Assembly: GCA_025800365.1 (NCBI GenBank)
Contig: JAOXRT010000146.1
Coordinates: forward strand, 1 to 64,000
Direction: 5' to 3'
Length of the DNA stretch: 64,000 nt
Source of the DNA: Cellvibrionaceae bacterium
GTDB taxonomy: Bacteria; Pseudomonadota; Gammaproteobacteria; Pseudomonadales; Cellvibrionaceae
How positions within the stretch are numbered: the stretch's first letter is position 1; every line of letters starts with the position of its first letter. A model generated the notes under the pieces. It was not told the DNA's origin and did no database searches. It was given only the letters and a program-made list of their open reading frames with translations. The translations under genes and the position numbers were made by a program. Positions 23,141-32,682 of this stretch are shown in pieces.

Positions 23141-23821
23141 TGCCCCAGCCTGTTCGTTCTTTTCTTTTTGCAGGGTAATCTGCACCTGCTGCAAAGTTTG
23201 CTGTTTGCTTTTTTCACTCACAACCTGAGCATAATCCGTATCGGAGAGGCGGCTTTTAGCGGCAGACAAATTAATATTACTGACCTCGTAATTATTAACC
23301 CTCGCCTCCAAGCCATTGCTCTGCGCCCCGAGATCCGAAGCTCTCTCCAATAAGCGACCTTGCAAATCATCGAGCGCTGTTAAATTATCTTCCACTGAAC
23401 CTGATAAATTGAGCTCCGAAAGAAACGCTTCGGCCTCGGCACCGGTGCCAAAGCCCTGTGCCGCCAGATCATTAACGGTCTCAACGATATTATCTGCCTC
23501 GGGCTGCAAAGAGGCAGCATCGCTGGTGCCATTCCCGGCCTGCAATACCAGCTCGCGGGCACGCGCAACACCTTCGAGAGCGCCTTTTAAATAGCCCTCT
23601 GATATCTGATTGAGACCAATTTGATCGCCAAGATTTCGGCTAAGCACCGTATTCTCTCTTATCTGAGAGTCAAAACGGGTATCTTGAGCAAGGCCCGCCG
23701 CGTCATCAGCTGCAGAGTTAATGCGGCTTCCACTACTAAGCTGACGAAAGCTATCGTTCAGCTCGCGATTATTACTGCTAAAACTTGGAGAGAAACCACC
23801 AAAGTCATTGATTCCAGGCAT
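23120..23821 (-). CDS. Orphan short flagellin-like protein
   Basis: A 233-residue protein with both conserved flagellin ends and almost no variable middle. The N-terminal part reads FRQLSSGSRINSAADDAAGL, the classic D0/D1 motif, followed by SQIRENTVLSRNLGDQIGL. The C-terminal part (VNNYEVSNINLSAAKSRLSD, DYAQVVSEKSKQQTLQQ) matches the flagellin C-terminal helix but ends KEKNEQAGAIIDQLI, more charged than usual. The ATG at 23821 is chosen because GAGGG lies 7 bases upstream; an 18-residue extension has no family match. No other flagellar or chemotaxis gene is in the window. It may be a minor or divergent filament subunit, or a flagellin-fold protein with another role. Confidence 0.8.
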   Translation of the reverse strand: MPGINDFGGFSPSFSSNNRELNDSFRQLSSGSRINSAADDAAGLAQDTRFDSQIRENTVLSRNLGDQIGLNQISEGYLKGALEGVARARELVLQAGNGTSDAASLQPEADNIVETVNDLAAQGFGTGAEAEAFLSELNLSGSVEDNLTALDDLQGRLLERASDLGAQSNGLEARVNNYEVSNINLSAAKSRLSDTDYAQVVSEKSKQQTLQQVQITLQKEKNEQAGAIIDQLI

Positions 23822-24030
23822 CACAAAGCCCTCAAGCCTATTTACCTTAAAATTATGCGAAGACTTCTGCTGCAAATCCCTTTATTCAAGATGAAAGGTC
23901 GTAAATTCGCTAAGTGGCCGATTAAAGGCTGCTCAACTATAAGCTTGAAAACGCATTATTGACACGAGACCAACAAAGTTAATTCACTTGCCGCTAGCGT
24001 CAAAAAAACAACCCTAGAACTTCTGCTATT

Positions 24031-25002
24031 ATGGCAACACCTTCTCTCAGGCAAGTAGGCTCAAACACTGTGAATAATCATGTTTGTCTCATCCGACGTT
24101 TTACAAGAGCATTCAAAAGAGTTTTTCTGGCAGCTGGCTGCGGAATAATGCTTGCCAGCCCTGCACTCTCAAACCCCAGCTTAAGCTGCCACTATTCACT
24201 CAGCCATTGGGATGACAATACTGCCAAACAAGCCCTGGAACAGTGGCCTACATCTTCTGGGCAATTCATCTTGGTGTTAAACGGTCAAGTTGATGCTCAA
24301 CTCCCCCCACAACAATGCCAACAACTGCAACAATGGTTACATAAGCATGAAGCCCTATCGAGCAGCTACACCTTGAAGCTCTACTATGGAAAACACCCAA
24401 ACAAGCAACAGAAGGCCGCGTCTCTAGTCAAGCACACTAAAACCAGCCAAAAAACTATAAGCACAGACAAAAACGAGGATCGATACAAGGACCTAAGTTT
24501 AGTCCTGAGCCCAGGCCAACAAATCCTTTTAAGCCCCCACAGCTGGCATCAATCTCCCAAGAGGCTATCACAGCAGACAATACATCCAAATAAAGCGCAT
24601 ATCGTTCAAAAGCATAATCAACTAAATACTAGAGGCAAAATAGCTACGCACAGAACAAGCTACAATGAGGAGCGCTCTGCCCTAAGTAAAAAACCTCCAC
24701 AGCAAAACGAGCAATGGCTGGCCATCGAAACAGAGTTAAAGAGCCCAGTGAGTTTTGGTTTTACCCTATTTGCCAAGGAGGCTTCAAGCCCAACACTTAA
24801 AGTATCCCAGCACTACTGGGACGAGACTTCCCAGCAGTGGTTGGAACAATTTAAGAGATCTCAAAACATTAAGCTGAAACAGTGGTACAGCTTGGATCAG
24901 TTATTATTCAAATCAGATAGCCCCGCCAACAGCGAGCGAAAATTCAGCACCCAATCGAAATCCGAACATTCTCGTTATTTTATCTATATCGATAAACCAT
25001 GA
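24031..25002 (+). CDS. Secreted protein of unknown function
   Basis: I do not recognise this 323-residue protein. A hydrophobic stretch (VFLAAGCGIMLASPALS, about residues 31-47) after a basic segment looks like a Sec signal peptide. This implies that the true start may lie inside the frame, for example the GTG at 24070. The mature part has two Cys early on, a long Lys/Gln/His/Ser-rich low-complexity centre (110-230) and a more ordered C-terminal region (WLAIETELKSPVSFGFTLFA, YWDETSQQWLEQF). It has its own reading direction away from the flagellin-like gene and precedes deaD. No domain can be assigned. Confidence 0.6.
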   Translation: MATPSLRQVGSNTVNNHVCLIRRFTRAFKRVFLAAGCGIMLASPALSNPSLSCHYSLSHWDDNTAKQALEQWPTSSGQFILVLNGQVDAQLPPQQCQQLQQWLHKHEALSSSYTLKLYYGKHPNKQQKAASLVKHTKTSQKTISTDKNEDRYKDLSLVLSPGQQILLSPHSWHQSPKRLSQQTIHPNKAHIVQKHNQLNTRGKIATHRTSYNEERSALSKKPPQQNEQWLAIETELKSPVSFGFTLFAKEASSPTLKVSQHYWDETSQQWLEQFKRSQNIKLKQWYSLDQLLFKSDSPANSERKFSTQSKSEHSRYFIYIDKP

Positions 25003-25129
25003 TTGATAGCCTTTAGGCAATCGCCTTCTAGCCGCCAGCATTTGAACCTATAAATCAGACCTTATGATGCGTAGAGCTGCCTCATCGCGACCACTATTCA
25101 GTTAATATTGACTCAAAGTGATATTTTGC
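25003..25129. other. Non-coding stretch before the deaD promoter
   Basis: Between the end of the secreted protein and the deaD promoter. Apart from a short GCC/GGC hairpin near 25010 I see nothing in it. Confidence 0.4.
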
Positions 25130-25158
25130 TTGGTGACTAATGCCAAAACGCGTATAAT
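25130..25158 (+). promoter_or_regulatory. Sigma-70-like promoter with long leader for deaD
   Basis: TTGGTG, a 17-base spacer and a perfect TATAAT. Transcription from here would give deaD a leader of about 240 bases. This is the clearest promoter candidate in the window. Confidence 0.6.
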
Positions 25159-25339
25159 TTCGCCACTTTTTTGTATCCGCTTAGTATCGAAGATCCATTA
25201 CATCCAATTATTAGATGTATCCCCTCTTCCCGACTTGGTTCCCGCCCCCTTGAGACGGTTTTCCTGAATGAGTGTGCATAAGCTGGGTACATTGGCGCCT
25301 TAAGAAACGCCACCCGTGCTCCTGCCTTGCCATTTACCC

Positions 25340-25359
25340 CACTAGATCGCAATCTAGTG
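25340..25359 (+). repeat. 8-bp hairpin in the deaD leader
   Basis: CACTAGAT and ATCTAGTG flank a 4-base loop, 48 bases before the deaD ATG. No T tract follows, so it is more likely an mRNA structure near the ribosome site than a terminator. Confidence 0.5.
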
Positions 25360-25406
25360 CCGTGCTATTGCCGGAGTCTTTTACACCCAAACACCTGGAA
25401 ACCAGA

Positions 25407-27191
25407 ATGACCGATCAAGCTATCAGCTTTGCTGAATTAGGCCTACCCGATGCTATTGTTAAAGCCGTCGCTAAAGTTGGCTATGAACAAGCCTCACCTA
25501 TCCAAGCCGCCAGTATCCCACCCCTACTTGAAGGCCGTGATATTTTAGGTATGGCGCAAACTGGCACCGGTAAAACGGCGGCGTTTGCTTTACCCTTGTT
25601 GAGCAAGCTCGATGTTAAAATAAAACACCCACAGTTACTGATATTGGCGCCAACCCGAGAGCTGGCGATTCAGGTTGCCGAAGCCTGTAGTCGCTATGCT
25701 GAAAATCTGAAAGGCTTCCATGTGCTGCCTATTTATGGTGGGCAAGATTACGGCAGCCAGCTGCGCCAATTAAAGCGTGGCGCCCAGGTAGTAGTAGGTA
25801 CACCCGGTCGTGTTATGGACCATATGCGTCGTGGAACATTAAAGCTCGAAAACTTAAAGGCCCTCGTGCTGGATGAGGCCGATGAAATGCTTCGCATGGG
25901 CTTTATCGATGACGTAAACTGGATTTTGGATAACTGCCCAGAGGAAAAGCAAGTTGCACTCTTCTCGGCCACCATGCCAAAAGAAATCCAGCGCGTAACC
26001 GAGCAATACTTAAACAATCCTATTACGGTAAAAATCAAGGCCGAAACTGCAACCGTTGAGCGCATTGAGCAATCCTATATGCAAGTTCGCGGGCATGAAA
26101 AACTCGAGACCTTAACCCGCTTGCTTGAAGTCGAACCTTTTACCGGCGTAATTATTTTTGTGCGCACCAAAAACGCCACCGCAGAAGTTGCCGAAAAACT
26201 TGAAGCTCGCGGCTACGCCAGCGCTGCCCTCAATGGTGATATGAGCCAACAATTGCGTGAGCGCGCGATCAATCGCTTAAAACAGCAGAAATTGGATATC
26301 ATTGTTGCTACCGATGTTGCAGCACGCGGTATTGACGTTGCCACGGTAAGCCACGTTATTAACTACGACATTCCATACGATAGCGAAGCTTATGTACACC
26401 GCATCGGCCGCACTGGCCGTGCCGGACGTAGCGGTAAAGCAGTACTGTTTATTACCGCCAAAGAAACTCGCATGCTGCGCACCATTGAACGTGCTATTGG
26501 CCAAAAAATTGATAAGCATCGCCTTCCTAGTTCTGCGGAAATTTCCCAGCAACGAATCGACCAGTTTAAAGAGCAAATACAAGCCGTTTTAGAAAATGAA
26601 ACCTTGGATTTCTTTCAACAATTAGTCAGTGAATGCAGCGATCAATTTGAAAAGTCAGGCAGCGAAATCGCAGCAGCGCTTGCGTTTATGGCACAAAAAG
26701 ATCGTCCATTGCAATTACCGGAAGAAAAACCGCGCCGCGAGCCGCGAGAAAGCCGGGATTCTCGTGACAACCGAGAGCCTAGAGATCGCAAAGAGCGCAA
26801 AAGATCTCGCGGCAACAGCGAGGACCTCAGCGATGTAAACTGGGTTAACTATCGCCTTGACGTAGGTCGCGAACATGGCGTTCGACCTGGTGACATTGTT
26901 GGCGCTATTGCTAATGAGGCCGGTATCGACAGCGAGTACATTGGGCGCATCAATTTGCATGACGACTACAGTACCGTAGATTTACCAGAAGGCATGCCAA
27001 AAGAAATTTTCCACCACCTGAAAAAAATGCGAATTCGCCAGCAGGTCAGTAATTTCAGCATTAACGAAGGTGGTGATCAACCTGCAGAAGGCGGTGAACG
27101 CAAACGTCGCAGTGCCAAGAAAAAACCTCATCGCGGAGCACACCCCGATAAACGTAAAGGCAAGCCACAACGCAACAGAAACGATGACTAG
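25407..27191 (+). CDS. deaD: DEAD-box RNA helicase DeaD/CsdA
   Basis: A cold-shock-type RNA helicase for ribosome assembly and mRNA unwinding. Using the ATG at 25407 it is 594 residues. Motifs: AQTGTGKT (50-57), PTRELAIQ (81-88), DEAD (155-158), SAT, RGIDVATVSHVINYD and HRIGRTGRAGR. The C-terminal part holds a DbpA-like RNA-binding fold (DVNWVNYRLDVGREHGVRPG) and two charged RS/RE/K-rich tracts, one before it (PRREPRESRDSRDNREPRDR) and one at the end. An upstream frame extension of 45 codons is Cys/Trp-rich and not family-like, so it was dropped. MATE transporter norM-like follows after 51 bases. Confidence 0.95.
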   Translation: MTDQAISFAELGLPDAIVKAVAKVGYEQASPIQAASIPPLLEGRDILGMAQTGTGKTAAFALPLLSKLDVKIKHPQLLILAPTRELAIQVAEACSRYAENLKGFHVLPIYGGQDYGSQLRQLKRGAQVVVGTPGRVMDHMRRGTLKLENLKALVLDEADEMLRMGFIDDVNWILDNCPEEKQVALFSATMPKEIQRVTEQYLNNPITVKIKAETATVERIEQSYMQVRGHEKLETLTRLLEVEPFTGVIIFVRTKNATAEVAEKLEARGYASAALNGDMSQQLRERAINRLKQQKLDIIVATDVAARGIDVATVSHVINYDIPYDSEAYVHRIGRTGRAGRSGKAVLFITAKETRMLRTIERAIGQKIDKHRLPSSAEISQQRIDQFKEQIQAVLENETLDFFQQLVSECSDQFEKSGSEIAAALAFMAQKDRPLQLPEEKPRREPRESRDSRDNREPRDRKERKRSRGNSEDLSDVNWVNYRLDVGREHGVRPGDIVGAIANEAGIDSEYIGRINLHDDYSTVDLPEGMPKEIFHHLKKMRIRQQVSNFSINEGGDQPAEGGERKRRSAKKKPHRGAHPDKRKGKPQRNRNDD

Positions 27192-27242
27192 CCGCCTACA
27201 CTATTCGTAGTACAAGGCAGCTCAATTATTTTTCCTAGTACT

Positions 27243-28613
27243 ATGAGCAACACAGTTTTTAAATCATCCCGTTTTGACCAGCTCCCTGAGTTGGTCAAAC
27301 TCGCCTGGCCAATTCTAGTTTCCCAACTTGCTATTTCGGGCATGGGGGTGGTGGATACCATTATGGCCGGGCGAGTAAGCGCCATTGATTTAGCCGGTGT
27401 TGCGGTAGCGTTTAGCTTGTGGCTACCAGTGTTAATGTTTATGGTGGGGCTTTTTAGCGCCACTTCTAGCTTGGTTGCCCACGCCTGGGGCGCCAGCGAC
27501 ATCGACCAAGCGAAATCTCACATTCATCAAAGTTTATGGTTAGGCTTAATACTGGGCCTCTGCGCTTCAGCATTAATTAGCCAAGCAACACTTTTGCTTG
27601 AATTTATGAACATCGACCCTGTTGTTCATCCCGTTGTTATCGATTACTTAAAAGCCATGATATTTGGCTTACCAGCAGCCGCTATCTATCAAGTACTGCG
27701 TGCCAGCAGTGAGGGAACCGGCCACAGCAAGCCGGTGATGCAGATCAACCTGTTAGCTTTCTTTGCCAATATTCCTTTAAACATTATTTTTATTCATGGC
27801 TACTTTGGCCTGCCTGCAATGGGCGGCGCTGGCTGCGGCTGGGCCACCGCCAGCGTTATGTGGCTCAATGCACTGGCTCTAGCCGCCTATTTTTTAAAAG
27901 CCCATGAATTTAGAGACCTTAAGCTTTTTGAAAATGGGATTAGCTGGCTTGAGCGCCAAGGAAGCTGGCAGATACTGGCGCTTGGCTTACCCATTGCCGC
28001 CGCGGTTTTTGCCGAAGTTATTATTTTTTCTATTATTGCGCTACTCATTGGATCGCTGGGCGCCACCGTTATCGCTGGGCACCAGATTTCAATGAATGTA
28101 TCAGCATTAACTTTTATGCTGCCCCTTAGCGTTAGCATCGCCATCACCGTTCAGGTGGGACAACGCTTAGGGGCAGGTAATAAGCAGGCAGCCCAGCGCA
28201 CCTGGCGGCAGGCACTGGTTTTGGCGAGCAGCATCGCCATAAGCAATGCCGCGATTATCTACTTTTTTGCATGGCCTATCACAGGGGTATATAGCGAAGA
28301 TATCGAGATTCGTGAGCTTGCCACCGGGCTGCTGCTCTTTGCAGCGGCTTACCAAGTATCGGATGCCTTACAAGTCGCTGCAGCAGGCGCACTACGTGGC
28401 TATAAAGATACCCAAGTGACCATGTATATCACCCTTTTTGCTTATTGGGGCATCGGACTTCCACTAGGCTATACATTAGGCCTTACTGATGTGATAATGC
28501 CTGCTTCTGGCCCCAGAGGCTTTTGGATTTCACTGCTGATCTCGCTCAGCATCGCCGCTGCCCTATTGCTCTGGCGATTAGAGCATATTAGCCGCCAAAA
28601 TATGGCCGAATAG
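27243..28613 (+). CDS. MATE-family multidrug/Na+ antiporter
   Basis: An inner-membrane efflux protein of the MATE (NorM) family, 456 residues with about 12 hydrophobic segments in two homologous halves. Typical features are LAWPILVSQLAISGMGVVDT, IMAGRVSAIDLAGVAVAFSL, and in the second half GHQISMNVSALTFMLPLSV and QVGQRLGAGNKQAAQRT. NorM-type proteins exchange cations (Na+ or H+) for cationic drugs; substrate and ion cannot be read from sequence. It is on the same strand as deaD and may be co-transcribed, though the two functions are not related. Confidence 0.93.
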   Translation: MSNTVFKSSRFDQLPELVKLAWPILVSQLAISGMGVVDTIMAGRVSAIDLAGVAVAFSLWLPVLMFMVGLFSATSSLVAHAWGASDIDQAKSHIHQSLWLGLILGLCASALISQATLLLEFMNIDPVVHPVVIDYLKAMIFGLPAAAIYQVLRASSEGTGHSKPVMQINLLAFFANIPLNIIFIHGYFGLPAMGGAGCGWATASVMWLNALALAAYFLKAHEFRDLKLFENGISWLERQGSWQILALGLPIAAAVFAEVIIFSIIALLIGSLGATVIAGHQISMNVSALTFMLPLSVSIAITVQVGQRLGAGNKQAAQRTWRQALVLASSIAISNAAIIYFFAWPITGVYSEDIEIRELATGLLLFAAAYQVSDALQVAAAGALRGYKDTQVTMYITLFAYWGIGLPLGYTLGLTDVIMPASGPRGFWISLLISLSIAAALLLWRLEHISRQNMAE

Positions 28614-28666
28614 CCCGCCATCAATGACCAATATAGCAGCGAAACAAAACTGAAATAAATGCGTCA

Positions 28667-28695
28667 TTTCATTGTCATCATATCCTCCGTATAAT
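28667..28695 (+). promoter_or_regulatory. Possible promoter for the Oar-like receptor
   Basis: TTTCAT, a 17-base spacer and a perfect TATAAT, followed by CGCCGCG, 97 bases before the receptor ATG. A strong GGGGG Shine-Dalgarno-like sequence lies just before that ATG. Confidence 0.45.
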
Positions 28696-28791
28696 CGCCG
28701 CGATTAGTCTGGCCTGACCCCTGTCCGGCCAAAAAGTTTCGTAGAGTTAGAAAATTTAAATCCAAGTTTTACTCAATCACTAGGGGGATTT

Positions 28792-31700
28792 ATGGTTGGT
28801 ATCAACCAGAAGAAGTCACTATTAGCTGCTGCGGTTGGCCTAGCAATTGGCCTAAGCACAGGCGTTCAGGCACAAGAAACCACATCTGCTATCCGCGGTC
28901 AGGTTTTCGGCCCACAAGGCAACCCGTCTACTGCCGCTTCAGTGAACATTGTTAACTTAAAGACCAATCGTACAACAACCATGCAAACTAACGATTCCGG
29001 TCGTTTTGTTGCAAAAGGTCTAGCCGTAGGTGGCCCATACAAGGTAACCATCAGCAAAAACGGTAACAGCTCTGTTGTTGATAACGTATTCTTGCAGCTA
29101 GGTGGTAGCTACCCAATCACTACGCAGCTAAACCCTTCTGCTGACATCGAAGAAGTTGTAGTAACCGCCACTCAATTGGCCAACACTGCTATGGGCGTTA
29201 GCCGCTCTTTCGATATCGTTGATCTAGAAAACGCGCCTACCTTTAACTCAGACATTAAAGATCTGATTAAGCAGGATCCTCGTGTTTATATCGACGAAGC
29301 CTTCTCTGACTCTATTCAGTGTGCCGGTGCGAACCCACGCTTTAACTCATTAACTGTTGACGGTGTTCGTCTAAACGACAACTTCGGTCTAAACAGCAAT
29401 GGCTACCCTACTGAGCGTATGCCATTCCCATTCCGTGCTATCAATCAGACCTCGATTGAATTGGCGCCATTTGATGTTCAATACGGCCAGTTCAGTGCCT
29501 GTAACATCAACGCCGTTACCAAGTCTGGTGATAACGAATTCCACGGTGGCGTATTCTACGAATTCAATAACGATTCCATGTCCGGCGACAGCTTGGAAGG
29601 CGATAACATTGATCGTGGTAGCTTCGACACCAAACGTTACGGCTTCACTGTAGGTGGCCCTCTAATCGAAGACAAATTGTTCTTCTTTGCTGCTTATGAG
29701 AAGCAAGAAGGCAATAACCTATTTAACCGTGGCCCTGCCGGTTCTGGCGCTGCTGTTGAAGTACAAGGCTTAAGCCAGGCTGATGCTGACCGTATCGTAC
29801 AGATTGCCAAAGACGTTTATAACTACGACCCAGGCGCTCCTACTTCTTCTTTGCCAAACGAAGATGAAAAGCTTTTGGTTAAAGTTGACTGGAACATTAA
29901 TGAAGATCATCGTGCGGCGTTTACCTATAACTACAACGATGGTTTCAACATTTCCCAGTCTGATGGTGATTCCGATGAATATGAATTCACCAACCACTAC
30001 TATGAGCGAGGCGCCGAGCTGAACTCATACATTGGCCAGATTAACTCTGACTGGAGTGACAATTTCAGTACTGAAGTACGTATTGGCTACCTAGACTTGG
30101 ATAATCGCCAAAACTCACTAGATACCGAAGGTTTCGGTGAAGTACAAATTCGCACTACCAACGACGGTTCTCGTGCAACTGTATACCTAGGTGGTGACGA
30201 TTCTCGTCAATCCAACAAGCTTAGCTATGAGACCATGTCTTATAAGTTTGCTGGTGAGTACACCTACAACGACCACAACTTCACATTCGGTTATGAGCGT
30301 GAAGAGTTTGATGTATTCAACCTGTTTATCCAGCATTCTCAAGGCGAATTCCGTTTTGACAATATTGATGATTTCGAAGCTGGCACCCCTGCCCGTATTT
30401 ACTACGGCAATGCTGGCGGCACCAACATCCCAGCTGATGGCGCAGCCGAGTTTGGTTACGATATCAATACCGTTTATTTGCAGGACGAATACTCCTTCAG
30501 CAGCGCTGATGTAACTTTGGTAGTTGGCGCCCGTTATGACTGGTACGAAAGTGACGACCTTCCTGCTGTGAACCCAGTTGTTGAAGAAAACTACGGCTAC
30601 AGCAATGCTCAAAACATGGATGGCAAAGATTTATTCCAGCCACGTATTGGTTTTGAGTGGAATGTAAATGGTCAGTTGGAAATCCACGGTGGTGTTGGTG
30701 TCTACTCAGGTGGCAACCCGAACGTATGGCTTTCTAACAACTACTCAAACGACGGCGTTCGCGTACTACAGATTCAAGATCGCAGCCGCGGCTCTCTATT
30801 TGATTACGAATACGCTAACGGTGGCTCGCCAATTAAAGATGTGCCTCAGCACCTAATTGACGCAGTAGCTAATGGTGAAGGTTTCAATGGTGGTCTAAAC
30901 ATCATGGATCCTAACTTCGAGATTCCACATTCAATCAAATACGCCTTTGGTGGTAGCTACGAGTTTGACGATGGCCACTTGTTCCAAGCTGATTTCTTGT
31001 ACTCTGAGAACAAAGATTCAGCAATCATTATTGATGCCACTCGCGAAACTGTTGGTACCGCACCAGACGGTCGTCCAATTTACGGCTCTGTAAATGGCCG
31101 CAGCCAGGACTTCTTGCTAACCAACGTTAAAGGCGACTCCGGTGAAAGCACTGTAGTTTCTTTCGCATTAAGCAAAGAATTCGACAATGGTTTTGACTAC
31201 TCATTCTCTTACGCCTACACCGACGCGACCGAAGTTAGCCCAATGACTAGCTCCGTTGCCTTCTCTAACTACGTGAATGCAGCAAGCTCTAACCCGAATG
31301 CGCCAGATGTAGCGACTTCAAACTATGTTATTCCACATCGCTTTACCTTAAAGCTAGGTTATGAGATGGAATTGTTTGAAGGTTTAAAAACCCGCTTCAA
31401 CTTATTCGGTACCGCCAACGAAGGTCGCCCATACAGCTACACCTTTGATGAAGGTTTCATGTTTGGTGATTCCACTGGATTTATTTCTCGCCACTTGGTT
31501 TACGTGCCAACAGGTGTAGACGATCCGAATGTGATCTTTGCTGACGGCTTTGACACTGACGCTTTCTTCGCTTTAGTCGATTCCGAAGGCCTAGCCCGCG
31601 GCCAAATCATGGAGCGCAACAGCGAGAATGGTAGCTGGTGGAATAAATTTGACCTTAAAGTGACTCAAGAAATCCCAGGATTTGCTGAAGACCACAAAGG

Positions 31701-31920
31701 TAAGGTTTACATGACCGTTCGTAACCTAGGCAACTTGCTAAACGATGACTGGGGCGTACTGTACGAGCCAAGCTTCCCACGCTCTCAGGCAATTGTTGAT
31801 GCTAGTATCAATGACGACGGCAAGTATGTATTCAATGAATTCATCAAACCTGCCGGTGAAACCCGCGTAGCTCGCCCATCTTTCTGGGAGCTATGGGTAG
31901 GTATTGAATACAAGTTCTAA
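28792..31920 (+). CDS. Oar-like TonB-dependent outer-membrane receptor
   Basis: A 1042-residue outer-membrane beta-barrel with a Sec signal peptide (SLLAAAVGLAIGLSTGVQAQ). A carboxypeptidase-regulatory-like Ig domain comes next (30-115: TSAIRGQVFGPQGNP, DSGRFVAKGLAVGGPYKVTI), then a TonB-box-like EEVVVTATQ, the plug (RFNSLTVDGVRLNDNFGLN, with Cys residues in SIQCAG and FSACNIN) and a long barrel ending in ELWVGIEYKF, a typical C-terminal Phe signal. This order is that of Oar/OmpA-like TonB receptors in marine gammaproteobacteria and myxobacteria, often abundant and of unknown substrate. It appears monocistronic, between its own promoter and a strong terminator. Confidence 0.92.
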   Translation: MVGINQKKSLLAAAVGLAIGLSTGVQAQETTSAIRGQVFGPQGNPSTAASVNIVNLKTNRTTTMQTNDSGRFVAKGLAVGGPYKVTISKNGNSSVVDNVFLQLGGSYPITTQLNPSADIEEVVVTATQLANTAMGVSRSFDIVDLENAPTFNSDIKDLIKQDPRVYIDEAFSDSIQCAGANPRFNSLTVDGVRLNDNFGLNSNGYPTERMPFPFRAINQTSIELAPFDVQYGQFSACNINAVTKSGDNEFHGGVFYEFNNDSMSGDSLEGDNIDRGSFDTKRYGFTVGGPLIEDKLFFFAAYEKQEGNNLFNRGPAGSGAAVEVQGLSQADADRIVQIAKDVYNYDPGAPTSSLPNEDEKLLVKVDWNINEDHRAAFTYNYNDGFNISQSDGDSDEYEFTNHYYERGAELNSYIGQINSDWSDNFSTEVRIGYLDLDNRQNSLDTEGFGEVQIRTTNDGSRATVYLGGDDSRQSNKLSYETMSYKFAGEYTYNDHNFTFGYEREEFDVFNLFIQHSQGEFRFDNIDDFEAGTPARIYYGNAGGTNIPADGAAEFGYDINTVYLQDEYSFSSADVTLVVGARYDWYESDDLPAVNPVVEENYGYSNAQNMDGKDLFQPRIGFEWNVNGQLEIHGGVGVYSGGNPNVWLSNNYSNDGVRVLQIQDRSRGSLFDYEYANGGSPIKDVPQHLIDAVANGEGFNGGLNIMDPNFEIPHSIKYAFGGSYEFDDGHLFQADFLYSENKDSAIIIDATRETVGTAPDGRPIYGSVNGRSQDFLLTNVKGDSGESTVVSFALSKEFDNGFDYSFSYAYTDATEVSPMTSSVAFSNYVNAASSNPNAPDVATSNYVIPHRFTLKLGYEMELFEGLKTRFNLFGTANEGRPYSYTFDEGFMFGDSTGFISRHLVYVPTGVDDPNVIFADGFDTDAFFALVDSEGLARGQIMERNSENGSWWNKFDLKVTQEIPGFAEDHKGKVYMTVRNLGNLLNDDWGVLYEPSFPRSQAIVDASINDDGKYVFNEFIKPAGETRVARPSFWELWVGIEYKF

Positions 31921-32003
31921 GAACTTAAAAAGGATGTTGTGCTAAGCATGGACGCTTTTTAACAAGGAAGATTACACAGGAAAGTGTATATTGAAGTATC
32001 TCT

Positions 32004-32028
32004 AAAGCCGGCTTATGCCGGCTTTTTT
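32004..32028 (+). terminator. Terminator of the Oar-like receptor
   Basis: AAAGCCGGC, a 4-base loop and GCCGGC, followed by six T. It lies 83 bases after the receptor stop and just before the convergent MAPEG gene. Confidence 0.92.
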
Positions 32029-32037
32029 ATTGGAAAC

Positions 32038-32469
32038 TTACAAACTAAAAACTACTGTTCTAATTAGTAGAATAATAAGAACAAGAGAAGACAATAAATA
32101 CGCTAAGAATCGGTGCATAACGGCATTGTAGCTACAGTGAATAATGCTATGAATTAAACGTAGTGAAAAATATACCCAGGCCAATAGCACAAACGTCCCG
32201 TCGACCATGGCATTTAAATGCAAGTAAAAACATAAAACGTAAAATAGCACCGGTAGTTCAAATAGATTGGCCAGATTATAGGCCGGAGTCATAGCATGCT
32301 CTGGAAGTAGCTCTTGAACTTTATTAGGGGTTCTTAGCCTAGACGGCCCTATTCCATTAGCCCGCGCGGCTCCCAAACGCCTATATAGCAATACGCACCA
32401 CACCACCATAGTAAGACACAGCATGGCCAATAGCGGTGCGAATATATTGGCAATCACTTGATCAGTCAT
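32038..32469 (-). CDS. MAPEG-family membrane protein
   Basis: A protein of 143 residues with four hydrophobic segments, belonging to the MAPEG family (membrane-associated proteins in eicosanoid and glutathione metabolism). The family marks are NLFELPVLFYVLCFYLHL and RLIHSIIHCSYNAVMHRF. The bacterial members' reaction is mostly unknown; glutathione-linked activity is possible. The ATG at 32469 is chosen over one at 32484 because GGGGGA directly precedes it. It converges on the Oar-like receptor and is divergent from the GGDEF/EAL gene. Confidence 0.88.
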   Translation of the reverse strand: MTDQVIANIFAPLLAMLCLTMVVWCVLLYRRLGAARANGIGPSRLRTPNKVQELLPEHAMTPAYNLANLFELPVLFYVLCFYLHLNAMVDGTFVLLAWVYFSLRLIHSIIHCSYNAVMHRFLAYLLSSLVLIILLIRTVVFSL

Positions 32470-32518
32470 ATTTCCCCCAGTCATTTAACAATATTAATGC
32501 AGCGAGCAATTTGTGCAG

Positions 32519-32544
32519 CAATAAAGAACGGCAATAAAGAACGG
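32519..32544. repeat. Two tandem 13-bp repeats
   Basis: CAATAAAGAACGG occurs twice head to tail in the gap between the MAPEG gene and the GGDEF/EAL gene. It may be replication slippage or a binding site pair. Confidence 0.6.
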
Positions 32545-32682
32545 CAACTTCAGCCCAATCAATTACTTATTGTGACTTAACGCACAACTCACTACCTAAA
32601 CTTATATTCCCATCACAAAACACAGACAGCTCATAAGCCTTTGCTAGACTTTATATCAAACAAGGAACTTTCTTAGAGCTAA

